From: UMGS946 sp048421225
GTDB taxonomy: Bacteria > Bacillota > Clostridia > Christensenellales > CAG-138
NCBI GenBank assembly: GCA_048421225.1
Contig: DBFNRV010000146.1
Span: 1-45,254 of the forward strand
Length of the DNA stretch: 45,254 nucleotides
Direction: 5' to 3'
The notes below the pieces were generated by a model. The model did not search any database. It saw only the letters and a program-made list of their open reading frames with translations, and was not told the origin of the DNA. This document shows positions 33,122-41,811 of the stretch, in pieces (within the stretch, counting starts at the first letter, position 1; each line of letters begins with the position of its first letter). The position numbers and the translations under genes were made by a program.

Positions 33122-33170
33122 TTTTATCATAATAAAGCGGGCTTTCTAAGCCCGCTTTATTATGATAAAA
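33122..33170. terminator. Perfect 23-bp inverted repeat, bidirectional terminator
   Basis: 33122-33144 is exactly complementary to 33148-33170 around a TCT loop: GC-rich core (GCGGGCTT/AAGCCCGC) with A/T-rich arms giving U-runs both ways. It lies 14 nt after the lipoprotein stop. No gene is seen in 32971-33121. Confidence 0.85.
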
Positions 33171-33184
33171 CCAAATCGGTCCCA

Positions 33185-33685
33185 CTATTCTTTTGAGTTC
33201 ATAGATATATGCATATCAATAATCTCTTCCTTTGTAAGCAGGCTGAAGGTAGCCAAATAATCCTGTGTAAAATCTACGGTTACCTTATTTTCATCAACAC
33301 GGGGATTCTGGTACAGTCCGGATGCAACAATGGTTGTGGCATATGTTTGCGCCATTTCCTCGTTGTTAAGCGTTGTTACGAGATCGGCTGATTTAAGGGT
33401 ATCGCCGTCGTAATAATATGTAAATAATTGAACGGTGTCATTAAGCGTTATTGATATAACGGCATTTCCGTCAATTATTTCAGCCTCGATTTTTTCAACC
33501 GGCTCTTCTGTTGGCATAGCGCCCGAGGAGTCGGGAACGTCAGGGGACGAAATGCCGAGCGAACCCTCAGCTGTTGGGGGAGCAGAGGGAGCGGAGCTGC
33601 TCTTTAAAGTGTTGTTATCCTTTCCACAGGCTGTGAGGGACAGCAGGAAAGTAACTATAAGTACTATGGATAAAACTTTTTTCAA
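33185..33685 (-). CDS. Secreted lipoprotein, unknown function
   Basis: 166 residues. The lipobox LTAC ends at Cys20 after a classic lipoprotein signal (MKKVLSIVLIVTFLLS), so it is lipid-anchored outside the membrane. A Ser/Pro/Glu-rich spacer (about 27-65) leads to a roughly 100-residue beta-rich domain that looks GerMN/DUF-like but without clear motifs. The upstream in-frame ATG lies outside a proper signal peptide; GGAGG is correctly spaced for TTG 33685. Monocistronic, followed by a strong hairpin. Confidence 0.7.
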   Translation of the reverse strand: MKKVLSIVLIVTFLLSLTACGKDNNTLKSSSAPSAPPTAEGSLGISSPDVPDSSGAMPTEEPVEKIEAEIIDGNAVISITLNDTVQLFTYYYDGDTLKSADLVTTLNNEEMAQTYATTIVASGLYQNPRVDENKVTVDFTQDYLATFSLLTKEEIIDMHISMNSKE

Positions 33686-33833
33686 TTTAATTTGTCCTCC
33701 TATTAAGAGATAAAATCGGATGGTCACTCTCTATTTTGCCTAATCATAAGCTATTTAATTATATCATATTGCAGCGCGCAGTAACAGTACTATTTATTGT
33801 ATAAAAATAATGCTATTGGAATAATTATTACAC

Positions 33834-33865
33834 ATATAAGCCCGAATTTTACTTCGTGCTTATAT
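33834..33865 (-). terminator. Hairpin downstream of arcC
   Basis: ATATAAGC (33834-33841) pairs with GCTTATAT (33858-33865), and an inner CGAA/TTCG stem continues it. It is 42 nt beyond the arcC stop; no strong U-run. Confidence 0.45.
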
Positions 33866-33907
33866 AACTGTATACTTACCCTGTCAACTGGGGGTAATAT
33901 AACGGTT

Positions 33908-34852
33908 TTAACCTTTTAACGTAGTTCCGGCTCTTCCGTTTAGCGCATCTACGGCCTTATCGAGCGATGTAATGATAGCGCGTCTACCTTTTTTGCTGAG
34001 TATGAATTTAAGAGCGGCTTCAATCTTTGGCAGCATTGAACCAGGAGCGAAATGGCCCTCTGCGATATATTTTTGCGCCGTATCTGCGTCCATTTCTGCG
34101 ATTTCCAGCTGATCAGGCTTACCGTAGTTTATACATACTTTCTCAACAGCCGTAAGAATCATAAGCGTATCTGCGTCCAAATCTTCCGCAAGTTTTTCAG
34201 ACGCAAGATCCTTATCAATTACCGCGGCTACGCCCTCTAGTTCTCCATTTGAATTTTTTATGACAGGTATTCCGCCGCCCCCGACCGTTATGACAAGAAA
34301 ACCATTATTGGCAAGGCATTCCACTGCCTTAAGCTCAACTATTTCAACAGGGAGGGGTGAGGCGACAACTCTGCGCCATCCACGCCCGGAATCCTCCTTC
34401 ATGGTATAGCCCTTATGAGAGGCTATTTCCATCGCCTCAGATTCGCTGTAAAAAGGCCCTATGGGTTTTGACGGATCCTTAAATTTTGGATCATCTTTAT
34501 CGACTACCACTTGTGTCACGACTGTGACGACTGGAGTGTTATTATTTCTCTTTTTTAGTACCTTTGACAAACCCTGCTGAATATGATATCCGATCATACC
34601 CTGGCTCATTGCACCGCATACGTCAAATGGCATGGAGGGGGTTTTCTCGCTGTCCGCAGTTTCGTTTTGCATGACAATTCGGCCAACCTGCGGACCGTTT
34701 CCATGAGAAAGTATAACTTCATATCCGGATTCAATCAAATCCGCAATATGCTCCGAGGTATGCTCAATGACTTTAAGCTGAGCGTCGGCAGTAGCGGGGC
34801 GGCCGGTCTCCTGAAGAGCGTTGCCGCCAAGAGCGATTACAAGCTTTTTCAC
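33908..34852 (-). CDS. arcC: Carbamate kinase
   Basis: 314-residue amino-acid-kinase-family enzyme making ATP from carbamoyl phosphate and ADP, yielding carbamate. Motifs: IALGGNALQ at the N-terminus, SHGNGPQVG, the carbamate-kinase lid region (PIGPFYSESEA), GWRRVVASPLPVEIVE, VGGGGIPV and GSMLPKIEAA. Full length. It starts at GTG 34852 behind AAGGAG. No arginine deiminase or ornithine carbamoyltransferase gene is adjacent, so the carbamoyl-phosphate source (arginine, agmatine or purine breakdown) is unclear. Confidence 0.96.
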   Translation of the reverse strand: MKKLVIALGGNALQETGRPATADAQLKVIEHTSEHIADLIESGYEVILSHGNGPQVGRIVMQNETADSEKTPSMPFDVCGAMSQGMIGYHIQQGLSKVLKKRNNNTPVVTVVTQVVVDKDDPKFKDPSKPIGPFYSESEAMEIASHKGYTMKEDSGRGWRRVVASPLPVEIVELKAVECLANNGFLVITVGGGGIPVIKNSNGELEGVAAVIDKDLASEKLAEDLDADTLMILTAVEKVCINYGKPDQLEIAEMDADTAQKYIAEGHFAPGSMLPKIEAALKFILSKKGRRAIITSLDKAVDALNGRAGTTLKG

Positions 34853-34923
34853 ATGACTACTCCTTATTTATTAAATACTATCGACATATACTTGTGAATT
34901 ATATTTGTATGACTAAGTTTTTG

Positions 34924-35631
34924 TCAATGCCGCCATGAATTATATATATCCATTGCCACAACGCTTGCAAGGGTAAGGCCTGCAGCCGCAGGGACAAATG
35001 ATATGCTTCCGGGGGCACGGCTCCGTCCGCCGTCGGGCAGGATTGGTACAAGCGGTTTCTCCATTGAATACACTACCTTTAATGATTTTATGCCCTTACG
35101 GCGCATTTCTTTACGCATTGCCCTAGCAAGGGGACATCCTTCAGTATCAAATATATCCCCCACTCTTATCATTGTTGGGTCAAGCCGGTTCCCCGTACCC
35201 ATACAGCTTACGACCGGCACATTTCTGCACATTGCCTCATGAACAATGGAGGCCTTAGCGGTTACAGTGTCGATTGCATCCACGATATAGTCCGCCGTTA
35301 TGGGCAGTATTTCTGAAACATTGTCCTTTGAAATAAAGGTGCGGTATATTGATACCTCACAGTCGGATATATCCTCAATCCTGCGTTTCATGACCTCTAC
35401 CTTTGGCATATTGATCGTTGACTTTGCGGCCACTATCTGGCGATTGAGATTGCTAGGCTGAACTACATCGTGATCGATAAGGTGGAGCTGTCCTATCCCG
35501 CATCGGGCTAACGCCTCCGCGCAGTGTCCCCCAACTCCCCCTAACCCGCATATGACAACCGACTTTTCTGAAAACAGTGCCTCCGCTTCAATGCCTAGAA
35601 GCATCGCTGTTCTTATAAAACTTTCATTCAT
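34924..35631 (-). CDS. tcdA: tRNA threonylcarbamoyladenosine dehydratase TcdA (E1-like ThiF family)
   Basis: 235 residues. TcdA (YgdL/CsdL) uses ATP to cyclise t6A37 of tRNA to ct6A. The adenylate-binding motif is VICGLGGVGGHCAEALAR and the E1-type LIDHDVVQPSNLNRQ follows; VDAIDTVTAK is also family-typical. The C-terminal GSISFVPAAAGLTLASVV matches TcdA rather than MoeB or ThiF, and the zinc-binding CxxC pairs of those proteins are lacking. It starts 6 nt after the DUF368 gene and is likely coupled to it. Confidence 0.92.
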   Translation of the reverse strand: MNESFIRTAMLLGIEAEALFSEKSVVICGLGGVGGHCAEALARCGIGQLHLIDHDVVQPSNLNRQIVAAKSTINMPKVEVMKRRIEDISDCEVSIYRTFISKDNVSEILPITADYIVDAIDTVTAKASIVHEAMCRNVPVVSCMGTGNRLDPTMIRVGDIFDTEGCPLARAMRKEMRRKGIKSLKVVYSMEKPLVPILPDGGRSRAPGSISFVPAAAGLTLASVVAMDIYNSWRH

Positions 35632-35637
35632 TGGGTA

Positions 35638-36510
35638 CTATTCCTTTTTAGCCATGATAGTGTCAATTAAAAGAGCAAGCATAAACCCAGCAGATAGAAG
35701 CAGTCCCGCTATAAACCCGTTAGGGAATATTAACAGCATTGACATAACGAGAAAGCCAAGTATCGCATAGTAGGCATATCCATGGTATTTTTCGAGCATT
35801 TTTCTAACAAAGAGAATAAGAATCAGAGCAACGGCCGCAAATCCCAGGGCTGCAAACAGCAAGTGCACTATGGCTCCGCCCCACTCTGCTGCGGCAGCTT
35901 GGTTGCCGGAAATGGCCGATAATATTAGGGAAACGCTGGTTGACGTATTGACGCATGAGAGAAACGGCTTATATAAGCCCAAAAATATCAATATGAATGA
36001 TGTGCTTATTCCAGGGATTACCGTACCAAACGCGAGAACCCCTCCAATAATCATAGCGGTCCAATAGTTAAATGGCAAAGTCTCAGTGCCTGCCAGCGAA
36101 CGTTCGGCCAGAGAAAGCAGACCGATAAAAGCGGCTCCGATCAGAGCGGAAAAGATATATTTCTTTTTAAACCCACCCTGAGAGTTTGCCTCTCTAATTA
36201 GAGAAGGTATTCCTCCGGCGACCAATCCAAAAAAGAGGCACATAACGGGTATCTCATAGCTTTCAAGAGCCCACTCTACGACGTTGCTCATTGATAATAG
36301 ACCAACAGCGCCGCCGATAACCAGCGGAAGTAAAAATAAGAAGCTTTTTTTGGGAAACTTGAAGAATCCTCCGACAGCATCCAGCATGGGCTTGTATAAT
36401 CCCATGGATACGGCTAGAATTCCTCCGCTGACTCCAGGGATTATGCCGCCTATGCCTATAACCAGTCCGGCAAGCATACGCTTTATGAAATTCTTAATTT
36501 TACCGTTCAT
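35638..36510 (-). CDS. DUF368 (PopT-like) polyprenyl-phosphate transporter
   Basis: 290-residue membrane protein with about eight to nine helices. It begins with the DUF368 signature GIGGIIPGVSGG and repeats a related AFGTVIPGISTSF motif mid-protein, as expected from an internal duplication. DUF368 proteins (PopT) have been identified as undecaprenyl-phosphate translocases that recycle the cell-wall lipid carrier to the cytoplasmic face. Function here is by family. It heads a two-gene unit with tcdA. Confidence 0.88.
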   Translation of the reverse strand: MNGKIKNFIKRMLAGLVIGIGGIIPGVSGGILAVSMGLYKPMLDAVGGFFKFPKKSFLFLLPLVIGGAVGLLSMSNVVEWALESYEIPVMCLFFGLVAGGIPSLIREANSQGGFKKKYIFSALIGAAFIGLLSLAERSLAGTETLPFNYWTAMIIGGVLAFGTVIPGISTSFILIFLGLYKPFLSCVNTSTSVSLILSAISGNQAAAAEWGGAIVHLLFAALGFAAVALILILFVRKMLEKYHGYAYYAILGFLVMSMLLIFPNGFIAGLLLSAGFMLALLIDTIMAKKE

Positions 36511-36607
36511 TTTAGCCCCCCAAAAAATCCAATATAAAAATTATAGCATAAGCCAACAAAGGGGGTATGTAGCTGTTGTAATATATTTTTTTGCTTAAAT
36601 TTTGGTA

Positions 36608-36636
36608 TTGATTTAACGCTGGGTTTAAGTTATTAT
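36608..36636 (+). promoter_or_regulatory. Probable promoter of tRNA-Ser
   Basis: TTGATT (36608-36613), 17 bp, TATTAT (36631-36636), about 44 nt before the tRNA. Confidence 0.55.
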
Positions 36637-36679
36637 AAATAAGGTTTTGTGAAATGAGGACAAACATATAAAGCATTAT

Positions 36680-36771
36680 GGAGAGATGGCTGAGCTGGTC
36701 TAAGGCGCACGACTGGAAATCGTGTGTACCCCTTAAAGGTACCGAGGGTTCGAATCCCTCTCTCTCCGCCA
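36680..36771 (+). tRNA. tRNA-Ser (anticodon GGA)
   Basis: 92-nt class II tRNA. The 7-bp acceptor GGAGAGA pairs with TCTCTCC (36761-36767), with discriminator G and encoded CCA (36769-36771). The anticodon stem CACGA/TCGTG encloses CTGGAAA, giving anticodon GGA (reads UCC/UCU). The long variable arm (GTGTACCCCTTAAAGGTACC) and the T-loop GGTTCGAATCC are typical of serine tRNA. Confidence 0.97.
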
Positions 36772-36820
36772 AAGTGGACAAGTCCTTGTATATCAAGGGT
36801 TTGTCCACTTTTCGTTTTTC
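36772..36820 (+). terminator. Terminator of tRNA-Ser
   Basis: AAGTGGACAAG pairs with TTGTCCACTT, with an inner TCCTTG/CAAGGG extension, followed by TTCGTTTTT, directly after the tRNA. Confidence 0.85.
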
Positions 36821-37255
36821 TTAACATAATGGCCTGAAAAGCAAAATTATGTTCATAAAGAGCATACGATTTTTGGCACTTTTTCACCTAACCCCAATCT
36901 ATTAAGGTGTAAGCCGCGCACTTATAGCGATATAAAAATCCTTAGGTACACATGCAGTTCTAATAACCTATTATGGCTTAATCTGAGCATATAGGAGGCG
37001 ACTTTGACAAAATAAGGGCTTAAGCTTAATCAATAACCTATAGTTTGGTGTTGTAGAAAATGCAATGGGACTTCCCTCCGGCGGAGTTGATAAAGGGGAC
37101 GGCACTATCATTGTTAAGCGGTTATCAACTTTAGGTATATCCCCTATATATACTAAATTTAAAATGCCATTGTTTCTTTAAGCCAATCCGCGCTACAAAT
37201 AGCTTAGATATCTTACTCAAGATTGCTGTTATAAATTTTATTTTCAATTTAGGGG
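36821..37255. other. Non-coding stretch with an inverted repeat
   Basis: No gene recognised on either strand. A perfect 9-bp inverted repeat, AGTTGATAA (37085-37093) and TTATCAACT (37132-37140), encloses 38 nt; a CTCCGGCGGAG mini-hairpin lies at 37075-37085. It may be a structured RNA or part of the upstream region of the cobalamin operon. Confidence 0.4.
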
Positions 37256-37284
37256 TGGACAATTAAAAAGACGGGGTGTACAAT
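37256..37284 (+). promoter_or_regulatory. Promoter of the cobalamin-riboswitch operon
   Basis: TGGACA (37256-37261), 17 bp, TACAAT (37279-37284); each box is 5 of 6 to consensus. Transcription would begin near 37291, at the 5' end of the riboswitch. Confidence 0.7.
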
Positions 37285-37290
37285 CTTATC

Positions 37291-37485
37291 TGACAACTGA
37301 ATTATGGTTTCAGCTTTTGCTGGATTAAAAGGGAAGCCGGTGTGAATCCGGCGCAACAGCCATTACTGTATTTGACTACGCAGCAGGCAGGCGGTATTGC
37401 CGCAGCCATTGGAGCAATGCTCTGAGAAGGCGTCTGTTGAGGATATTTTTTATCTGAGTCATAAGTCAGGATACCTGCCTTTTTC
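37291..37485 (+). promoter_or_regulatory. Cobalamin (B12) riboswitch aptamer
   Basis: Adenosylcobalamin-class aptamer. The core GAAGCCGGTGTGAATCCGGC (37333-37352) and the following CAGCCATTACTGT match the conserved central region, and the B12 box AAGTCAGGATACCTGCC is at 37463-37479. High cobalamin should lower expression of the genes that follow, which marks them as cobalamin-related. Ends are approximate. Confidence 0.95.
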
Positions 37486-37583
37486 AGTAAATTGCAAGGC
37501 TATTATAGGCTTTGCTGCACTTTTGGGCAATGGGAAGTGTATTATAGTGTTATTCTATTTATTTAGAGTTTTCCTATTAATAC

Positions 37584-37619
37584 AAGCAGCGCTTCTCATA
37601 CCAGGGAAGCGCTGCTTTT
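37584..37619 (+). terminator. Leader terminator, likely riboswitch expression platform
   Basis: A perfect 12-bp stem (AAGCAGCGCTTC with GAAGCGCTGCTT, 10-nt loop) followed by TTG, with four T in all from the stem end. It lies between the B12 box and the first gene, as expected for cobalamin-dependent attenuation. The rest of 37486-37695 is leader. Confidence 0.75.
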
Positions 37620-37695
37620 GCAGTAGCTAAAACCATTGCGGTGGTCTGTTGCTTCAGAAAATGTGAAGTAAAAAAATTATTAGGAGGACAATCAG

Positions 37696-39840
37696 ATGAA
37701 CAAATTGAAACTGCGTATGTCAGTAACTGCCCTTTTGCTTGCGCTGGTGATGATATTCAGCTTTATGCCGGTATCGCACACATCAGCACAAGGCGAAGTT
37801 ACGATAGTAACGACCCTTGTTGACGGCATGGAACAAAGGGGGAGCAGAAAGACCTTTGATGTTTGGGCGCGGAATGAAGAGGGAAATAAGGTTCCTTCAT
37901 CCGTAACGCTTAACGGAGAACCCGTTTCAGCAACATGGGACGATGCGGAAAAAACGAGCTACACGCTCAACTTCAGTGTTGAAGGTGAAAACTTGGTTAT
38001 TGTGGCGGCGGGAAGCTCAAGCATTTCATATACTATCAACTATATAAAGGCCGAGCCAGGGGATGTTATAGGCCAGGCAACCTGGAGCATTGAGGCGCTG
38101 ACAATAGGCTGTGGTTATGTGGTCGAACCGGTACGGGTTGATGTTATAGAAGGCGAAACAGCTGCGCAGGCGCTGATAAGGCTAATTGACGAAAATGGCT
38201 ATACATGCAGCTACAGCGGAAGCCCGACGAGCGGCTTTTACCTTCAGCAGATACAGGGATTCCAAAGCTCAGACAATATTCCGGATTTTCTCAGGGAACA
38301 TTTGGACAATAATGGATTCGAAGTCTATGATGAGGGTGAGATAAACGAACTCGGAGAGTTTTACTATACGTCGGGTTCGGGTTGGATGTATGCGGTAAAC
38401 AATGTGTTTCCAAACGTTGGATTTGCGGATTCTTATCTTTCTGACGGCGATGTGGTGCGTGTGCAATTTACGCTTGCGTATGGGCAGGACATAGGCGGAA
38501 TGGCGGCTATGGGCGGCGGTTGGGGGAGCGATTTTTATGAAGTACCCAACAAAGATAATCTGCTGTCTCTCATTGCCGAGATTAAGTCGTTTAACGATCT
38601 TACCATGACGTCAGAAATCACAGCCGCTTTTGATGATGCAACTAGCCTTGCTATGGAACTCAATCCTGATATAGCAACCCAGGAAGCGGTTGATAACGCT
38701 CATTCCGTGTTGAATGCGTCGATAAACCACACGGTTATTTTTGAAGATGGTTTTGGAGAAGTACTATCAACTTTGCAGGTAAGGCACGGACTGCCAGCAC
38801 AAGCGCCGACTGTCCCCGAACGTGAAGGACATACGTTCAGCGGCTGGGATAAGGATTTTTCCCGCGTTATAAGCGATATGACTATTAATGCGGTATGGGA
38901 CTCAGACATGCATACCGTAACCTTCGAGGATGGTTTTGGAAACGTAATAGATGACGTCCAGGTAAATCACGGGGGAACGGTTACGCCACCTACAGTTCCG
39001 GAAATCGACGGCTATGTCTTTGCGGGATGGGATAGGTCGCTTGATAATATCACAGAGGACATTACAATATATGCCCTATGGACAGCTCCGCTGACAGGTA
39101 TAAAGATTGATGCGTCGGCGTATATCAGCATAGGCGGATCGTACCAGCTTACCGTTACATATATCCCCGAGTTCACCGATGATGACAGGACCATAGTCTG
39201 GACCAGCGATAATGAAAGCGTAGCTACTGTATCGGATACAGGACTGGTTACAGCAATAGGTAACGGCACAGCCATCATAACCGCAGCTTGCGGAGATGTT
39301 TCCGCACAATGCAGAGTTACGGTAGGACCCGCGCTTAATACCGATCAAATACGCTTGACCGACGATACAAGCGGCGTTACGATCATTGCTCCGGAAGGCA
39401 CTATACCAGAGAATACTACGCTTGCTGTTGAGACCGTAAAAGATGAAAGCGAACTCTATAATTCGATAAAAACATTGCTTGGATCGAATTACGAAAAGTT
39501 TGAAGCGTATGATATAAAGCTCTTCTGCAACGGAGAAGCGGTTGCTCCGTATGGAACCATACAGCTTAAGTTTAATCTTTCCGAGGGTTATGATGAAACC
39601 AAGACGGAAGTAATCAGAATAGAGAATGAATCCTACAAAGTTATAGAATCCGACACGTCGGATGGCTATGCCGTAATTGGCACGGAAAGCCTTGGCGTGT
39701 ATTGTGTTGCTGTTAAAGCGGATTCGGCCAATCCGCCAAAGGCAGGCGGAAGCAGCTTATTGATTTGGGCGGGAGCTTTTATCCCGATTGGCGCTCTATT
39801 GGCGATTGGCGCAAAACGCAGGGCCAGCAACGTTAAATAA
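37696..39840 (+). CDS. Large surface protein with DUF4430 domain, InlB-type repeats and Big2 domain; candidate cobalamin-binding protein
   Basis: 714 residues, exported (signal 1-31). Order: an N-terminal beta segment (32-118); a DUF4430 domain (about 122-268) with SGSGWMYAVNNVFPN (226-240) and YLSDGDVVRVQFT (247-259); a FIVAR-like helical stretch (285-343); two InlB/Listeria-Bacteroides repeats (345-402, 405-463), each ending in GWD and a W-rich close; a Big2 domain (466-543); a ZU5-like C-terminal domain (about 555-675); and a membrane anchor (687-705) with KRR. NPPKAG (679-684) sits where a sortase motif would be. DUF4430 is the C-terminal beta domain of intrinsic factor and transcobalamin. 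First gene after the B12 riboswitch; AGGAGG precedes the ATG. Confidence 0.85.
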   Translation: MNKLKLRMSVTALLLALVMIFSFMPVSHTSAQGEVTIVTTLVDGMEQRGSRKTFDVWARNEEGNKVPSSVTLNGEPVSATWDDAEKTSYTLNFSVEGENLVIVAAGSSSISYTINYIKAEPGDVIGQATWSIEALTIGCGYVVEPVRVDVIEGETAAQALIRLIDENGYTCSYSGSPTSGFYLQQIQGFQSSDNIPDFLREHLDNNGFEVYDEGEINELGEFYYTSGSGWMYAVNNVFPNVGFADSYLSDGDVVRVQFTLAYGQDIGGMAAMGGGWGSDFYEVPNKDNLLSLIAEIKSFNDLTMTSEITAAFDDATSLAMELNPDIATQEAVDNAHSVLNASINHTVIFEDGFGEVLSTLQVRHGLPAQAPTVPEREGHTFSGWDKDFSRVISDMTINAVWDSDMHTVTFEDGFGNVIDDVQVNHGGTVTPPTVPEIDGYVFAGWDRSLDNITEDITIYALWTAPLTGIKIDASAYISIGGSYQLTVTYIPEFTDDDRTIVWTSDNESVATVSDTGLVTAIGNGTAIITAACGDVSAQCRVTVGPALNTDQIRLTDDTSGVTIIAPEGTIPENTTLAVETVKDESELYNSIKTLLGSNYEKFEAYDIKLFCNGEAVAPYGTIQLKFNLSEGYDETKTEVIRIENESYKVIESDTSDGYAVIGTESLGVYCVAVKADSANPPKAGGSSLLIWAGAFIPIGALLAIGAKRRASNVK

Positions 39841-39866
39841 TATTCTTTTTAAGGACAGGTGATACC

Positions 39867-41753
39867 ATGTACAGGCGTTATAGGCAAATAGTTTCATATA
39901 TACTGATTCTCTTTGTTTTATTGACGGCGGTATTTTCCCCGGCGCTTGCAAATGCGGCGAAGAAATACAGCGGCAGTGAAATTCTATCCATTGCCAGGGA
40001 ATTAGTAAACTGGAAGAAGGCGGATAACGGCTCTAGCTCGAGCGGTTATCTTATGAACTCCAAATATCTTCAGCTGGCGGGGTCCACCGCCGGGGATTGG
40101 TATCAGATTGGGATGTCACGTTTTGGCATGTCGGATAATTACGGCGGATATCTGGCTGTAATAAAAGAAATTGTGCAAGACCGATACAAGACGCCTAATA
40201 AGCTGGACAGGATAAAGGCGACGGAATGGCACAGAATTTCCCTGTCGATTCTGGCGTGCGGTGGGGATCCAACCAATTTTGGGGTGGATCCCGACGGCAA
40301 CGCTATCAACCTTATCGCTGATGGGACGTATAATCGCGGGTTTACAACCTCTTTAGGCAGGCAGGGCATTAACGGCTGGATATGGGGCCTTATTGCCCTG
40401 GACGCCAAGCATTACAATATACCGGACGGCAGCTATTACAGCCGAGCTGACATTATCAAAGAAATACTTAAGCTTCAGTTATCCGACGGCGGATTTGCGC
40501 TTACGGGCTATAACGCCGATCCCGATATTACCGCTATGGCCATACAGTCCCTGGCGCCATACTATAAGAGCGGAACATCCTATACCTACACTTTGACCCG
40601 GCAGAATGGGCGAACGGTTACTAAGACCGTTAAACAGGTGGTAAACGAAGCATTGAGCTGCCTATCAGACTTGCAGCTTGACACTGGCGATTACGTCAGC
40701 TGGGGGACGCAGAACGTGGAGAGCACAGCACAGGTATTGATAGCATTGTGCTGTTTGGGAATCAATCCACAGACGGACGGCCGGTTTATAAAAAATGGCA
40801 ATACGCTTGTTGACGGAATTATGCGTTATAGATTATCAAACGGCGCGTTTACGCACAGCTTTAATGACGATCCAGATAATCCCAGCGCGCAGCCGGGCAG
40901 GCCCAACAGTATGGCGGGAGAGCAGGTTCTATTGAGCCTTGCAGCGCTTTACCGCCAGATGAATGGAAAGACTACGCTTTATGATTTCGGATCGTCGTCA
41001 AGTGGAGGTAGCTCCGGCGGCGCAAGTACGCCTAAGTTAACCCCGTCGCCCACAAACACGCCCCCCATAAATAGTTTGATAACGCCGGAACCGAACGCGG
41101 GTCAAACCATCGCGCCTGACGACGGCGTTTTGCCTGGCCCGACACAGGATCCAGCCGCATCTCAGGGACAGGATAACGACAATGAGAATGGCGGCTCGTT
41201 TAATGGCGGCATAAACCCTGATGATACATTGTCGGATCCCGTGTTGCTAAGCTTTTCCCCGTCTGATATGCAGGCTGTAAACGCGCTTCCGTCACGCTTG
41301 ACCACCGAACATTATGTTGACGTCATAACGCTCTTATACAAGCTCGAAAGCTGTGAACACTTTGATGGTATGGAGGAATACATTGACAAGCTTGAATCGG
41401 CCAAGGAGTCAATCCTTGCTATCCAGGCTGAAATTCAAAGTCTGAACGCCGACATATTGGAATACATGTATCCATTTGAGAACATCACGCTTAAGGATAA
41501 AGGGATGGTTGACGAGATAGTATTGAGGTATGAGGCCCTAAGTGAATATGACCGCGCCCAAATAGACCGGTATGAAGATGTAATTAAAACGAAAACGAAG
41601 CTGGATAACCAGGTTCGCGCAATCGTTATAGGCGGTGTTTTGCTCCTGGTGGGGACCGCTGCAGCTGTATTAGTGGTGTTCAATATAAAAAAGCGCAGAA
41701 ACAGGCGGGGTAATGAAATGGATGAGCTTGCAGCCATATATAAGGACGAATGA
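39867..41753 (+). CDS. Membrane-anchored alpha/alpha-toroid (prenyltransferase/terpenoid-cyclase-like) protein; intrinsic-factor alpha-domain analogue
   Basis: 628 residues: signal peptide (about 1-31); a helical repeat domain (about 33-368) with QLSDGGFALT, YVSWGTQNVESTAQVLIAL and NSMAGEQVLLSLAALYRQM, the squalene/prenyltransferase-repeat pattern; a Ser/Gly/Pro/Thr-rich stalk (about 375-455); a helical stem with coiled-coil character (470-582); and a C-terminal membrane helix (584-606) with a KKRRNRR stop-transfer and a 20-residue cytoplasmic tail. The same fold forms the alpha domain of intrinsic factor and transcobalamin. No catalytic DxDD of cyclases is seen, so ligand binding is more likely than catalysis. 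It lies 26 nt after the first gene. Confidence 0.85.
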   Translation: MYRRYRQIVSYILILFVLLTAVFSPALANAAKKYSGSEILSIARELVNWKKADNGSSSSGYLMNSKYLQLAGSTAGDWYQIGMSRFGMSDNYGGYLAVIKEIVQDRYKTPNKLDRIKATEWHRISLSILACGGDPTNFGVDPDGNAINLIADGTYNRGFTTSLGRQGINGWIWGLIALDAKHYNIPDGSYYSRADIIKEILKLQLSDGGFALTGYNADPDITAMAIQSLAPYYKSGTSYTYTLTRQNGRTVTKTVKQVVNEALSCLSDLQLDTGDYVSWGTQNVESTAQVLIALCCLGINPQTDGRFIKNGNTLVDGIMRYRLSNGAFTHSFNDDPDNPSAQPGRPNSMAGEQVLLSLAALYRQMNGKTTLYDFGSSSSGGSSGGASTPKLTPSPTNTPPINSLITPEPNAGQTIAPDDGVLPGPTQDPAASQGQDNDNENGGSFNGGINPDDTLSDPVLLSFSPSDMQAVNALPSRLTTEHYVDVITLLYKLESCEHFDGMEEYIDKLESAKESILAIQAEIQSLNADILEYMYPFENITLKDKGMVDEIVLRYEALSEYDRAQIDRYEDVIKTKTKLDNQVRAIVIGGVLLLVGTAAAVLVVFNIKKRRNRRGNEMDELAAIYKDE

Positions 41754-41811
41754 ACAATATAAATTCTATTTTGGCCTGTAAATCTATAAACAGAAAAAAG
41801 GTTTTACGGAT

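Noticed and set aside
37397..37630. 77-codon plus-strand open frame
   Set aside because: It lies across the cobalamin riboswitch and its terminator, which explain the sequence better.
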